Source: Planctomycetaceae bacterium
Lineage (GTDB): Bacteria > Planctomycetota > Planctomycetia > Planctomycetales > Planctomycetaceae
NCBI GenBank assembly: GCA_020426505.1
Contig: JAGQPX010000134.1
Span: 1-64,000 of the forward strand
Reading direction: 5' to 3'
DNA: 64,000 nt
The notes beneath the pieces are model-generated. The model was not told where the DNA came from, did no database searches, and saw only the letters and a list, made by a program, of their open reading frames with translations. Both the position numbers and the translations under genes were made by a program. This document shows, one piece after another, positions 9,345 through 17,722 of this stretch. Positions within the stretch are counted from its first letter, which is position 1. Each line of letters opens with the position of its first letter.

Positions 9345-10223
9345 GTGAAAGAACTGCTGTCCCCCAAACAGGTGGCAAGAGCCATCGGAGTGAGTGAATC
9401 TTCCCTGAAACGATGGTGCGATCAGGGACACATTCGCACCGAGCGAACTGCGGGGGGACACCGCCGCATGCCTGTCGACGCAGTCGTGCTGTTCCTGCGA
9501 GAGCGGGGTCACGACATCAAGCATCCCGAAATCCTCGGCCTGCCGGTCACGACAGGCCGTTCGGAGAGGACGATCGACCGCGCCCAAGAGCAGCTGACCG
9601 AAGCTCTGGTCAACGGAGACGAGGACCTCTGCCGGGGCATCGTGTTGGACGCTTATCTCGCGAATCATCGTCTCAGCACGATCTGTGATCAGGTCATCTG
9701 TCGAGCGTTTCAGTCGATCGGAAACCTGTGGAGTTGCGGCGACGTTGAAGTTTTTGAGGAACGTCGGGCGTGCGAGATCTGCGTCAGCGTCCTCCATGAA
9801 TTAAAACGTCTCATTCCGTCGCCGGACAAGTCCGCTCCGTCAGCAATGGGGGGGACAACCAATGGCGACCCATACACGCTGGCGAACGGTATGGTCGAAC
9901 TCGTCCTCCGAGAGGTCGGCTGGAACGCAACGTCGCTGGGCTGCGGACTGCCGTTTGACAGTATGCAATCAGCGATTGAGAGGCATCGTCCGCAGCTCTT
10001 TTGGCTGAGCGTCTCCGTCATTGACGATGCTCCGTGTTTCGTGAACGGGATGAATCAACTTTTCGAAACTGCGAGATCATCGGGCACAGCTTTGGCAATT
10101 GGCGGGCGGGCGATCGAAAGCGAAATCCGACAGAACATTCGATACACGTCGTTCTGTGATTTGATGGAACACCTTGATGGGTTCGCGTCGTCACTCCGGC
10201 GATCAACGACTTCACCCGGCTGA
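9345..10223 (+). CDS. MerR-type regulator with CarH/LitR-like, ligand-altered B12-binding domain
   Basis: A 292-residue regulator. Residues 1-60 form a MerR-type winged HTH (SPKQVARAIGVSESSLKRWCDQG, with the GGHRR wing motif). Residues 75-155 match the helical cap of B12-dependent photoreceptors and 170-285 a Rossmann-like B12-binding fold (MVELVLREVGWNATSLG). In CarH-type proteins the cap carries W-x9-E-H and the Rossmann part D-x-H-x-x-G. Here these read Trp129-x9-Glu139-Arg140 and D175-P-Y177-T-L-A180, so both histidines are replaced. It begins with GTG. No IS or transfer signs. The genomic setting (SRPBCC and photolyase downstream) fits a light or DNA-damage regulator, but cobalamin-dependent sensing is doubtful. 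Confidence 0.85.
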   Translation: MKELLSPKQVARAIGVSESSLKRWCDQGHIRTERTAGGHRRMPVDAVVLFLRERGHDIKHPEILGLPVTTGRSERTIDRAQEQLTEALVNGDEDLCRGIVLDAYLANHRLSTICDQVICRAFQSIGNLWSCGDVEVFEERRACEICVSVLHELKRLIPSPDKSAPSAMGGTTNGDPYTLANGMVELVLREVGWNATSLGCGLPFDSMQSAIERHRPQLFWLSVSVIDDAPCFVNGMNQLFETARSSGTALAIGGRAIESEIRQNIRYTSFCDLMEHLDGFASSLRRSTTSPG

Positions 10224-10262
10224 ATTCGCCCAAGTCCCCTGAAAACTCTCTGGAACGTCTGC

Positions 10263-11552
10263 ATGCTGACTCCATCTCTCAGGACGACGGTAACGAGCGT
10301 GGCGCTGTTGTCGGTCATATTCGGGTCGTGGAGCACTTGTGGAATTGCAAGAGCGGAGGAGGACTCCGCATGCCCGTGGCCTCAGTGGCGAGGGCCGACT
10401 CGTGACGGCATCGTGAGTGGGTCGTGTTGGCCGGATTCGTTGTCGGAGGAGGCACTGCATGAAGCCTGGCGAGTCGAACTCGGACCAAGCTACTCGGGTC
10501 CGATCGTGACATCGGAACATGTGATTGTGACGGAGACGGTTGACAAGAAATCAGAATCGGTCCGTGCCTTCGATCGTCGGACAGGTGAGGGAGTCTGGCG
10601 CGTCAGTTGGCCCGGAGCCATGTCGGTTCCGTTTTTCGCCAAGGCCAATGGCGACTGGTTTCGCTCGACTCCTGCCTGCGACGGCGAACACATCTTTGTC
10701 GCCGGGATGAGAGACGTCCTCGTCTGTTTGCGGGTCGATACTGGTCAGGAACTTTGGCGGACGGATATCACCACGATCCCCGGAGGATCGCTGGAATCAT
10801 TCGGATTTGTCTGCTCGCCCCTCATTGACGGCGATGGGGTGATCGTACAAACCGGAGCCGGGATCGTGCGTCTCGAAAAGCGGACGGGAGTAATCCAATG
10901 GCGAGTCGAAACAGATGATGGCGGGATGTCCGGCGGAGCATTTTCTTCCCCCGTCACCGCAACACTCCAAGGCAAACGACAACTGGTCGTGCAGACGCGT
11001 GAGCAACTTCAGGGGCGTGATGTGCAAAGCGGGAATCTTCTCTGGTCAATCGACATTCCCGCGTTTCGAGGCATGAACATCTTGACGCCGACGGTGCTGG
11101 ACGATCGCATCTTCACGAGCAGTTATGGCGGCGGGTCGTTCATGGTTGATGTAAAGACGGATGGAAACAACTGGACGGCTGAACTGCTGTGGGAGAACAA
11201 AATTGAAGGTTACATGTCCTCACCGATCGTCAGAAACGGTTTCATTTACCTTCACCTCAGAAATCAACGACTCACCTGTCTGGATGCAGAAACAGGAAAA
11301 GAACAATGGAGGTCCAAACCGTTCGGGAAGTATTTGAGCATGCTGGTGCATGATGATGAGATTCTTGCCCTGGACGAACGTGGCGAGCTTCTGCTCTTTC
11401 AGGCAAATCCGACGGCGTTTGAGCTTCTTCAACGTCGACAGATCAGCGAGTCACCAACTTGGAGCTACCTTGGCATGACCACGAACAATCTCTTCCTTCG
11501 TGAATTGAATGGGCTGGTCTGTTATCGCCGATCGCAAGACGGCAATGATTAG
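10263..11552 (+). CDS. Secreted PQQ-like beta-propeller repeat protein
   Basis: A 429-residue exported beta-propeller. Residues 1-31 are a signal peptide ending at IARAEE; the opening CPWPQWRGPTRDG is the standard start of planctomycete PQQ-like (quinoprotein-fold) proteins. Repeats of the type VRAFDRRTGEGVWR, LVCLRVDTGQELWR and LTCLDAETGKEQWR mark the blades. No quinone- or metal-ligand set typical of PQQ alcohol dehydrogenases is evident, so it is probably a structural or binding propeller. It lies 39 bases after the MerR-type gene and converges on the sigma factor gene with two bases between stops. Confidence 0.9.
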   Translation: MLTPSLRTTVTSVALLSVIFGSWSTCGIARAEEDSACPWPQWRGPTRDGIVSGSCWPDSLSEEALHEAWRVELGPSYSGPIVTSEHVIVTETVDKKSESVRAFDRRTGEGVWRVSWPGAMSVPFFAKANGDWFRSTPACDGEHIFVAGMRDVLVCLRVDTGQELWRTDITTIPGGSLESFGFVCSPLIDGDGVIVQTGAGIVRLEKRTGVIQWRVETDDGGMSGGAFSSPVTATLQGKRQLVVQTREQLQGRDVQSGNLLWSIDIPAFRGMNILTPTVLDDRIFTSSYGGGSFMVDVKTDGNNWTAELLWENKIEGYMSSPIVRNGFIYLHLRNQRLTCLDAETGKEQWRSKPFGKYLSMLVHDDEILALDERGELLLFQANPTAFELLQRRQISESPTWSYLGMTTNNLFLRELNGLVCYRRSQDGND

Positions 11553-11554
11553 TC

Positions 11555-12457
11555 TCACGCGGGTGCCAATCGAAGCTCTAACGCCAGCTCATGCAGTTTC
11601 TGTACTGCCCGAACCTGTAATTGCCTGACACGTTCCTTCGATAGTCCCATCTCTTGAGCAACGTCACGAAGTGTCTGGATCGGTCCGTCGAACCCGAAAC
11701 GGGCACGCAAAATCTGTCGCTCTCTCGCATCAAGGCACTGATCCGCGTTGGTCATCAGATGACTCAATGCCCGTTGACTCTCGATCACGTCACGCTCGCT
11801 TGTTTGTTCGGCCGCTACCTCTTGAAGCATTTCGACCGGAAGCCGCGGAAACCGTTCGCGAGACCTCTGTGACTTCTTCCAGCAACGAAAGATATGACGC
11901 TGGACCGAATGCGTGGCATACGTGCTAAAGCGAAAGCCCCGTGAGTAGTCGAACTTGTTGATGGCACCAAGCAGGACCATCAACCCTTCACTCACGAATT
12001 CTTCAAACTGGTCGGATGATTTGGAAAGTCGGCGGGCGATCGAGAGGACCAATCGAAGATTTGATTCGACGAGGCGACTACGGATTGCTTCGCACTCTCG
12101 AACGTTTCGCTCCATCTGTTCGACCCGTCGGCGGGAAGGGCGGTTGACTTTCAGCAGAGCCTGTTCCCGACGCAATTGAAAACGGAGATAATTCAATCGC
12201 CGGAACAGCATGCATTCCTCCTCGGCAGAAAGAAGCGGCATCGCACGACGTCCGAAGAATGTCAGCTGATGATCCGGCTCTGACTCCGAAGCTGCATCTT
12301 CGCCGATCAGCCGTTCGACGGCGTCAGCATCTTCCTCCGAATCGAGGTATTCGAATTCATCGTTCTCGATACCCGAGAAATCCGTGTCGACGAGTACACG
12401 TGCCCGGTCACCGAGGGCTCCCGTCGTTTGATTGCTGTTTTTATGAAGGACCGGCAT
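11555..12457 (-). CDS. RpoD-like sigma-70 family factor
   Basis: A 300-residue sigma-70 factor. After an acidic N-terminal stretch of about 75 residues, region 2 reads ESNLRLVLSIARRLS and FRFSTYATHSVQRHIFRCW (core and -10 recognition). Region 4 reads LDARERQILRARFGFDG and the HTH LRDVAQEMGLSKERVRQLQ. It is smaller than housekeeping RpoD and lacks a clear region 1.1, so it is an alternative or group 2/3-like factor. ATG 12457 is selected by the AGGGGG sequence 7 bases upstream; the frame extends 23 codons further but without such support. A near-consensus promoter lies just upstream. Confidence 0.92.
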   Translation of the reverse strand: MPVLHKNSNQTTGALGDRARVLVDTDFSGIENDEFEYLDSEEDADAVERLIGEDAASESEPDHQLTFFGRRAMPLLSAEEECMLFRRLNYLRFQLRREQALLKVNRPSRRRVEQMERNVRECEAIRSRLVESNLRLVLSIARRLSKSSDQFEEFVSEGLMVLLGAINKFDYSRGFRFSTYATHSVQRHIFRCWKKSQRSRERFPRLPVEMLQEVAAEQTSERDVIESQRALSHLMTNADQCLDARERQILRARFGFDGPIQTLRDVAQEMGLSKERVRQLQVRAVQKLHELALELRLAPA

Positions 12458-12490
12458 ATCATGCCCCCTATATTCGTTCAAAACGTTCTC

Positions 12491-12519
12491 ATGATAGAAT
12501 CCGCTGCACGGGGCGTCAA
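12491..12519 (-). promoter_or_regulatory. Near-consensus sigma-70 promoter of the sigma factor gene
   Basis: Read on the minus strand, TTGACG (12519-12514), a 17-base spacer and TATCAT (12496-12491) form a strong housekeeping-type promoter, placed 33 bases before the start codon at 12457 and followed by a good ribosome-binding site. The spacing and match are seen directly; activity and any operator overlap are inferred. Confidence 0.7.
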
Positions 12520-12586
12520 CCGGCATTCAGGCGTAATAATAACGGAACTTGTCTCCAAAACTCGGATACTTGGGGGCGCGACACAG

Positions 12587-12615
12587 TGGACGTCCGCTGA
12601 GGCCCTGTCCATAAT
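12587..12615 (+). promoter_or_regulatory. Possible promoter of the SRPBCC-photolyase operon
   Basis: TGGACG (12587-12592), 17 bases and CATAAT (12610-12615) resemble a sigma-70 promoter for the plus-strand SRPBCC and photolyase genes. The -10 ends only 17 bases before ATG 12633, so the leader would be very short, or the ATG at 12645 would be the start. Weak match, low confidence. Confidence 0.35.
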
Positions 12616-12632
12616 ACAACCAAAACGTCCGA

Positions 12633-13166
12633 ATGGCGCCGATCATGACCGCTATCGATATCTCCCCGATTGAGCGAGAACCCGATCACTGGAAGCTGCG
12701 TTCAGAGATTTGGCTGCCGCAGAGTGTTGAGTCTGTGTTCGACTTCTTTGCCGACGCGACCAATCTGCAGATCTTGACGCCCCCCTGGCTTCACTTCCGG
12801 ATCCTCACTCCTCAACCGTTCGAGATTGGGGAAGGATCGCTGATCGACTACCGCTTGAGGCTTCGGTTCGTGCCGATCCGCTGGCGATCGGAGATTTCCG
12901 ATTGGAACCCACCGCACCGTTTCGTCGATCGCCAGATTCGGGGGCCTTACCGCGAGTGGACACACTTGCACACCTTCGAGGCGAAGGACGGCGGCACACT
13001 CGTTCGCGACGACGTGACCTATTCCGTTCCGGGAGGCCGGTTGGTGCATGACTGGCTGGTCGGCCCTGACCTCCAACGCATCTTTGCGTACCGACACGAT
13101 GTGCTCGCGAAGAGGTTTTCGCGCGGGGACGTTCGCTCACATTCGATCGAGGACGATTTGGCATGA
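12633..13166 (+). CDS. SRPBCC (START-like) domain protein
   Basis: A 177-residue SRPBCC-fold protein with the common motifs SVFDFFADATNLQILTPPWL at residues about 33-52 and EWTHLHTFEAKDGGTLVRDDVTY near 110-132. The fold makes a hydrophobic ligand pocket; members of this subgroup recur beside photolyase and LitR/CarH genes in other bacteria, where their role is unclear. ATG 12645 is an alternative start. The stop overlaps the photolyase start by four bases (ATGA), so the two proteins are produced together. Confidence 0.85.
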   Translation: MAPIMTAIDISPIEREPDHWKLRSEIWLPQSVESVFDFFADATNLQILTPPWLHFRILTPQPFEIGEGSLIDYRLRLRFVPIRWRSEISDWNPPHRFVDRQIRGPYREWTHLHTFEAKDGGTLVRDDVTYSVPGGRLVHDWLVGPDLQRIFAYRHDVLAKRFSRGDVRSHSIEDDLA

Positions 13167-14644
13167 GCTGTGTCCCGGAAACTCGATTGCGAATCGTCAA
13201 CGATCAACCGGTCCGCGATGAGCATGACTGTGTGCTCTACTGGATAATCGCCAACCGCCGCAGTCGTTGGAACTTCTCTCTGGAACGAGCGATCGAGTAT
13301 GCCTCCGAACTGGGCAAGCCCCTGATCGTGCTGGAAGCTCTGCGATGCGACTACCAATGGGCCAGTGATCGTTTGCATCGCTTCATTCTGCAGGGCATGG
13401 CTGACAATCGGGCGGCATTGAGCAACTTGCCTGTGAGGTATTACGCCTATGTCGAACCGGAGCAGGGTGCCGGGCAGGGCCTGCTGGAAGCACTCGCTGA
13501 GCGGGCCTGCGTGGTCGTCACGGACGATTTCCCCTGCTTCTTCCTTCCCAGGATGATCGCAGCGACGGCGAGGCGACTCTCTGTCCGACTGGAGGCCGTC
13601 GACTCCAACGGTTTGCTGCCGCTCAGAGCGGCTGACAAGGTCTTTGCACGGGCTCATGACTTTCGTCGGTTTCTGCAGAAGAACCTCGAACCGCATCTTT
13701 CAGAGCTTCCCAAGTCGGCTCCGTTTCAAGGTTCTGACCTCCCAGAACCTCCGTCGATTCCCAAGTCCATTCTGCATCGCTGGCCGGAAGCGTCGGACTC
13801 GCTGTTGACTGGCGATGTCCCGGAACTCGCTGGTCTGCCGATTGACCACGACGTTGGCCCAGCTGCATTCGACGGAGGGTCGATTGCGGCTGGCCGTCAG
13901 CTGGATCAATTCATCGACGAGCGTCTGCCTCGATATGCGGAGGGACGCAATCATCCGGACGAGGGTGCATCGAGCGGATTTTCGCCCTACTTGCATTTCG
14001 GTCATCTGTCCGCCCATGAGGTGTTCGCTCGCATTGCAGAACGGGAAGGGTGGTCTCCCGCGTCACTCGGTGACCAGACAAAGGGCTCCCGCGAAGGCTG
14101 GTGGGGCATGTCGCCCGAAGCGGAGAACTTTCTGGACGAACTGATCACCTGGCGGGAGCTCGGCTACAACCGAACTTGGCAGACCGATGACTATGACCAG
14201 TACGAGTCTCTTCCCGGCTGGGCGAAAGAGACGCTGGCAGCACATGCGGCAGATGCTCGTGAGCACGTCTACTCACTGAACGATTTTGAAGCGGGTGACA
14301 CTCACGATGACATCTGGAACGCGGCTCAGCGGCAACTCGTGATCGAAGGACGCATGCACAATTACCTCCGCATGTTGTGGGGCAAGAAAATACTGGAATG
14401 GTCGGCGTCGCCGCAGGAGGCATTGCAGACCATGATCCACCTCAACAACAAGTATGCTGTCGACGGCCGAAACCCGAACTCCTATTCGGGCATCTTCTGG
14501 GTGATGGGCCGATATGATCGAGCCTGGGGTCCGGAGCGCCCGATCTACGGCAAGATTCGGTACATGACGAGCGACAGCACTCGCCGCAAGCTGAAGATGA
14601 GCAGATACTTAGAAACGTTTTGCCCTGATGACTCGGTGGACTGA
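13163..14644 (+). CDS. Class II CPD deoxyribodipyrimidine photolyase
   Basis: A 493-residue class II photolyase, an FAD enzyme that uses blue light to split cyclobutane pyrimidine dimers. The N-terminal alpha/beta domain starts with VLYWIIANRRSRWNFSLERA. The C-terminal FAD and DNA-binding domain contains GYNRTWQTDDYDQYESLPGW, DDIWNAAQRQLVIEGRMHNY, LRMLWGKKILEWS and YAVDGRNPNSYSGIFWVMG, the pattern that separates class II from class I enzymes. Length fits the family. It overlaps the SRPBCC gene by four bases and ends 25 bases from a convergent gene. Position 18 kb or less from a light-type regulator suggests light or UV induction. Confidence 0.93.
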   Translation: MSCVPETRLRIVNDQPVRDEHDCVLYWIIANRRSRWNFSLERAIEYASELGKPLIVLEALRCDYQWASDRLHRFILQGMADNRAALSNLPVRYYAYVEPEQGAGQGLLEALAERACVVVTDDFPCFFLPRMIAATARRLSVRLEAVDSNGLLPLRAADKVFARAHDFRRFLQKNLEPHLSELPKSAPFQGSDLPEPPSIPKSILHRWPEASDSLLTGDVPELAGLPIDHDVGPAAFDGGSIAAGRQLDQFIDERLPRYAEGRNHPDEGASSGFSPYLHFGHLSAHEVFARIAEREGWSPASLGDQTKGSREGWWGMSPEAENFLDELITWRELGYNRTWQTDDYDQYESLPGWAKETLAAHAADAREHVYSLNDFEAGDTHDDIWNAAQRQLVIEGRMHNYLRMLWGKKILEWSASPQEALQTMIHLNNKYAVDGRNPNSYSGIFWVMGRYDRAWGPERPIYGKIRYMTSDSTRRKLKMSRYLETFCPDDSVD

Positions 14645-14669
14645 ATCCTTCGAGAGGACGGCAATCACC

Positions 14670-16472
14670 TCATCGACGCGAGTTGACTCGTCGAGCGATT
14701 TTGATCACGAACGGATCATCCCGCTCTTCGTAGGGACAAACACGGAGGTACCATGTTCCCCAAGCTTTCACGGCATCTTTTCGCCACTGGTTGATGGCTG
14801 CCCGTCGTTCGTCGTCAGTCGCTTCAGGAGGCAGAGCAGCGACCGGGTTATCTGCAAGTCCGAACCCGTCAGGTCGTCGCGAAAACCAGCAAAGGGCCGC
14901 ATGGGCTTCGATCAGGACATCAACGTCCGGGTCTTCGACAATCGCAGCGATGGCGTACCGCACCAGTTTGAGGTCATCGGAACGACCGAGTGCCCACATG
15001 GCCGTCTTGCGGATCTCTGGCAGTGGGTGATCGAGCAACTGCACCAGTCGGTCGGTCTGTCCGATCAACTCGGAGCGATCGCCGAGTTGGATCTTCTCGA
15101 CGATTTTCTGCTGAACCTCGAAGATGTCATCTCCACCGGCGCGAGCCAAGTCCCTGAGTAGTTCGTCCAATGGTCCACTTGGTTCCCGGGCCTTGACGTC
15201 GCCGTGGTCCAGATCGACTTGTTTCAGATCATCAGGTAACCCTCTTCCGCCGGCGAGGAGCCCGCCCCCGATCGCCTGCGGGCGAGGCAACCGATTCAGC
15301 AACTTCGCCGTCGAACGTGTCAGGAAGAGTATTCCGAAACTTGTCCCGACGGGAAATGGTCCTTCTCGATCGTGGAGGTCGAGCGTCCAACTCCCGTTTG
15401 CCTCCTGGCGTTCTACAAGGAGGTTGCTGCACACCTCGAACCAGTCTTGCCCACCCAGTTCCTCGACCCCTGTTAACGCGGCCATTCGCTCAATAGTGTA
15501 GTAGTAGTACATCTTGGGCCCCACGGAGTTCTCGACCTCAAAACGTCCGTTGACCCAATTCAATGCTTTGGTGGCGACCTGTCTGGCGTTTGCGAAAGAC
15601 GATTGAACGTCGTACGGTTCTTCCGTTCGCGTGGGGAATGGAGATGGTGCTTGGCCATTCTCCTCGGTTTCATCCTGCGGTTCTCGACGTTCGAGCACAC
15701 CAAAGCGTTGATCGGATCCCTTTGTCGTTTTTGTGACGCTCCGGTTACCGGAGAATCCGAATGTCTGCTTCGACTCCGTTGGGTACAAATGCATGGCAGC
15801 GATCAGCGAACTTGCGACTGCTGCTCCGGACATATTCAGCGTTGAACCTCCGTTCCCCGGTCCTGACTTTGACCCGGGCACGTATGGAAAACCACCGTCC
15901 TCTTGCTGATTGTTGAGATGCCAGGCGAGGACACCATCCCAGGCATTGTCGGGAATTGCGATTCCAACCCGGGCAGCCGCCCAGAGCCCCAGGCAGCCGT
16001 ATTGCGTCACACTCGTGTCCCCAGCCGCAAAACGATAGTCCCAACTGCCGTTTTCGAGTTGTGCTTCAATCAGGTAGTCGGCGATCTTCTGAAGTTGGGG
16101 GCGATACTTTTCCGGATCGACGTCCGCCAGAAACATGGCCGTCACACCAGCTTCGTACATAGACGCATTGCCGATGTCTGGATTGTAGTTTCCGTCCGGA
16201 AACTTGTTGACGATTTCGTTCAGCACGCCAGCGATTGCTGGGCTTGTTGCTGGATCCCCCGCTTTGTAGAGGGCGTAGGCTGCCAGGACACGTTTGTCGC
16301 TGCGGAAACTTGAGATGTTGTCACGGAGGTAACCGGCCGCCCGTGTTACGGCCTGTTTGATGTCACCCTGGCTTGCCGCACGGCACGGATTCGGATGAAA
16401 AGCGAAAGTCGATGAGAGCGCACCAGTCAGTAAGACAAAAATGTATCGAAGCCAAGAATGAGAACGATGCAT
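14670..16472 (-). CDS. Secreted terpenoid-cyclase-like toroid protein with C-terminal HEAT-like region
   Basis: A 600-residue exported protein. Residues 1-32 form a signal peptide (HSWLRYIFVLLTGALSSTFA). Residues about 35-400 have the alpha/alpha-toroid repeats of prenyltransferase and squalene-hopene cyclase folds (AAGYLRDNIS, YLIEAQLENGSWDYRFA, WHLNNQQEDGGFPY, LLVERQEANGSWTLDL). The DXDD catalytic motif of cyclases is not visible, so it is a structural homologue rather than a cyclase. Residues about 440-540 look like HEAT repeats (LVQLLDHPLPEIRKTAMWALG). ATG 16472 begins the signal peptide. It is transcribed divergently from dnaA. Function unknown; frequent in planctomycete genomes. Confidence 0.85.
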   Translation of the reverse strand: MHRSHSWLRYIFVLLTGALSSTFAFHPNPCRAASQGDIKQAVTRAAGYLRDNISSFRSDKRVLAAYALYKAGDPATSPAIAGVLNEIVNKFPDGNYNPDIGNASMYEAGVTAMFLADVDPEKYRPQLQKIADYLIEAQLENGSWDYRFAAGDTSVTQYGCLGLWAAARVGIAIPDNAWDGVLAWHLNNQQEDGGFPYVPGSKSGPGNGGSTLNMSGAAVASSLIAAMHLYPTESKQTFGFSGNRSVTKTTKGSDQRFGVLERREPQDETEENGQAPSPFPTRTEEPYDVQSSFANARQVATKALNWVNGRFEVENSVGPKMYYYYTIERMAALTGVEELGGQDWFEVCSNLLVERQEANGSWTLDLHDREGPFPVGTSFGILFLTRSTAKLLNRLPRPQAIGGGLLAGGRGLPDDLKQVDLDHGDVKAREPSGPLDELLRDLARAGGDDIFEVQQKIVEKIQLGDRSELIGQTDRLVQLLDHPLPEIRKTAMWALGRSDDLKLVRYAIAAIVEDPDVDVLIEAHAALCWFSRRPDGFGLADNPVAALPPEATDDERRAAINQWRKDAVKAWGTWYLRVCPYEERDDPFVIKIARRVNSRR

Positions 16473-16699
16473 GCCCGATACCGGTAAAAGCAAGGAGTAT
16501 AAAGTCGACTTATGCCATCATGGATGTCGTCCCGGTTGGGGTCAAGCCGCCTGCAAATCTCGTGAGATTGTCTCCGGTCGATCCCACTCACGAAAGAGTA
16601 GCAAATCCTGCATCAGATACGGCTTGCCGATCGTTTTTTTGGTTCAGTTTTGGTAAACTTCGAGCATTGAGCGGTTCGGTAGTTTCCGCTCGTTTTTCT
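16473..16699. promoter_or_regulatory. Divergent intergenic region upstream of dnaA
   Basis: The 227 bases lie between the toroid-protein gene and dnaA and should contain promoters for both. There is an AT-rich stretch at about 16632-16660 (T-run followed by TTGGTTCAG and GGTAAAC). I found no canonical DnaA box (TTATCCACA) here and no confident -35/-10 pair. Confidence 0.35.
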
Positions 16700-17722
16700 A
16701 TGGAAAATGGCGGGTTCATGCGACAACGGAGTGACGAAACTTGCGGTCGCTTTGTGCTTCTTCCGGAGCACAGTTTTGCGTACTGCGCCGTGGGACGACT
16801 CAAGGAACCAGCCCCACCGATTGTGACCCTCTTTGGTCCGGCAGGGGTCGGCAAGTCGCACCTCGTTTGTCAGACAATTGGTGAGTTTCTACACCATGAA
16901 ACAAGCTGCCAATTGATCCATCTGACCGGCGCTGAGTTGACGGCAGAGTTTACCAAGGCTTCACATGCTAGTGCCGTCCCCGAACTGCAGGAGTCACTGC
17001 GACGATCGGATCTGTTTGTGTGCGAAGACATTCATTCACTCGAAGGACGTCGTGAGTCACAGCAGCAACTGCTGGCAATTCTTGATGATGTGACCGCCAA
17101 AGGAGGGCGTGTCCTACTCACATGCCGCAAGTCGCCGGGCGACTTGCGGAAATTCTCCTCGAAGTTCCGGAGTCGTTGTCTCGGAGGCATCTGTGCAGAG
17201 ATGCCTCTCTTGGAAGTCCAGTCCCGTAAGAAGCTGATCGCCCACTTTGCATCGATGAATGGCATGTGTCTTGATGACTCTCACTGCGAGTTCATTGCTG
17301 ACGCGATGGCAGTCTCTTCACGAGAGTTGCGGGGGATCGTGACGCAGCTTCAAGCCGTAGCACGAAATAAGCACAAACTGATCGACCGCGATGCCATATT
17401 GGAAGTGGTTCACGAATCGACACAGAAAGAAAAACCTTCGATCTCGCAAATTGCCAAACTTGTTGCTTCCGAGTTCGATGTGACTGTGAGTGCCCTTCGA
17501 GCAACCGGTCGCGTCCAAGCGATCGTTCTGCCGCGACAAATTGCGATGTTTGCTGCACACGAATGGGGCAAGCGTCCTTATGCAGACGTGGGTCATTACT
17601 TCGGTCATCGCAGTCACAGTACAATCGTCCACGCATGTCATCGCGTTCGCGAACGATTGGATAGGGACACTGCTCTCCGACAACAAGTCGACGGGCTGAG
17701 AAGCCGCCTGAAAACCCAGTAG
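16700..17722 (+). CDS. dnaA: Short DnaA-type replication initiator (domains III-IV only)
   Basis: A 340-residue DnaA homologue. The AAA+ domain III starts almost at the N terminus (FVLLPEHSFAYCAVG aligns with the family's FVVG..N..A). Walker A is GPAGVGKSH (46-54), Walker B FVCEDIHSL (106-114), sensor 1 VLLTCRKSPGDL, arginine finger region FRSRCLGG (156-163), and sensor 2 SSRELRG (206-212). Domain IV ends with the DNA-binding loop FGHRSHSTIVHAC (301-313), where most DnaA proteins have FGGRDHTTVLHAC. Domains I and II are absent, compared with about 450 residues normally. ATG 16700 or 16718 are both plausible starts; further upstream the frame overlaps the opposite gene. dnaN, a DciA-like gene and gyrB follow, supporting the assignment. 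Confidence 0.88.
   Translation: MENGGFMRQRSDETCGRFVLLPEHSFAYCAVGRLKEPAPPIVTLFGPAGVGKSHLVCQTIGEFLHHETSCQLIHLTGAELTAEFTKASHASAVPELQESLRRSDLFVCEDIHSLEGRRESQQQLLAILDDVTAKGGRVLLTCRKSPGDLRKFSSKFRSRCLGGICAEMPLLEVQSRKKLIAHFASMNGMCLDDSHCEFIADAMAVSSRELRGIVTQLQAVARNKHKLIDRDAILEVVHESTQKEKPSISQIAKLVASEFDVTVSALRATGRVQAIVLPRQIAMFAAHEWGKRPYADVGHYFGHRSHSTIVHACHRVRERLDRDTALRQQVDGLRSRLKTQ

Noticed and set aside
14670-16472. Squalene-hopene cyclase
   Set aside because: The toroid repeats match but the DXDD catalytic motif is not seen and a HEAT-like tail and signal peptide are present.
16373-16699. Upstream extension of the dnaA frame
   Set aside because: It overlaps the opposite-strand signal peptide gene and does not resemble DnaA domain I.
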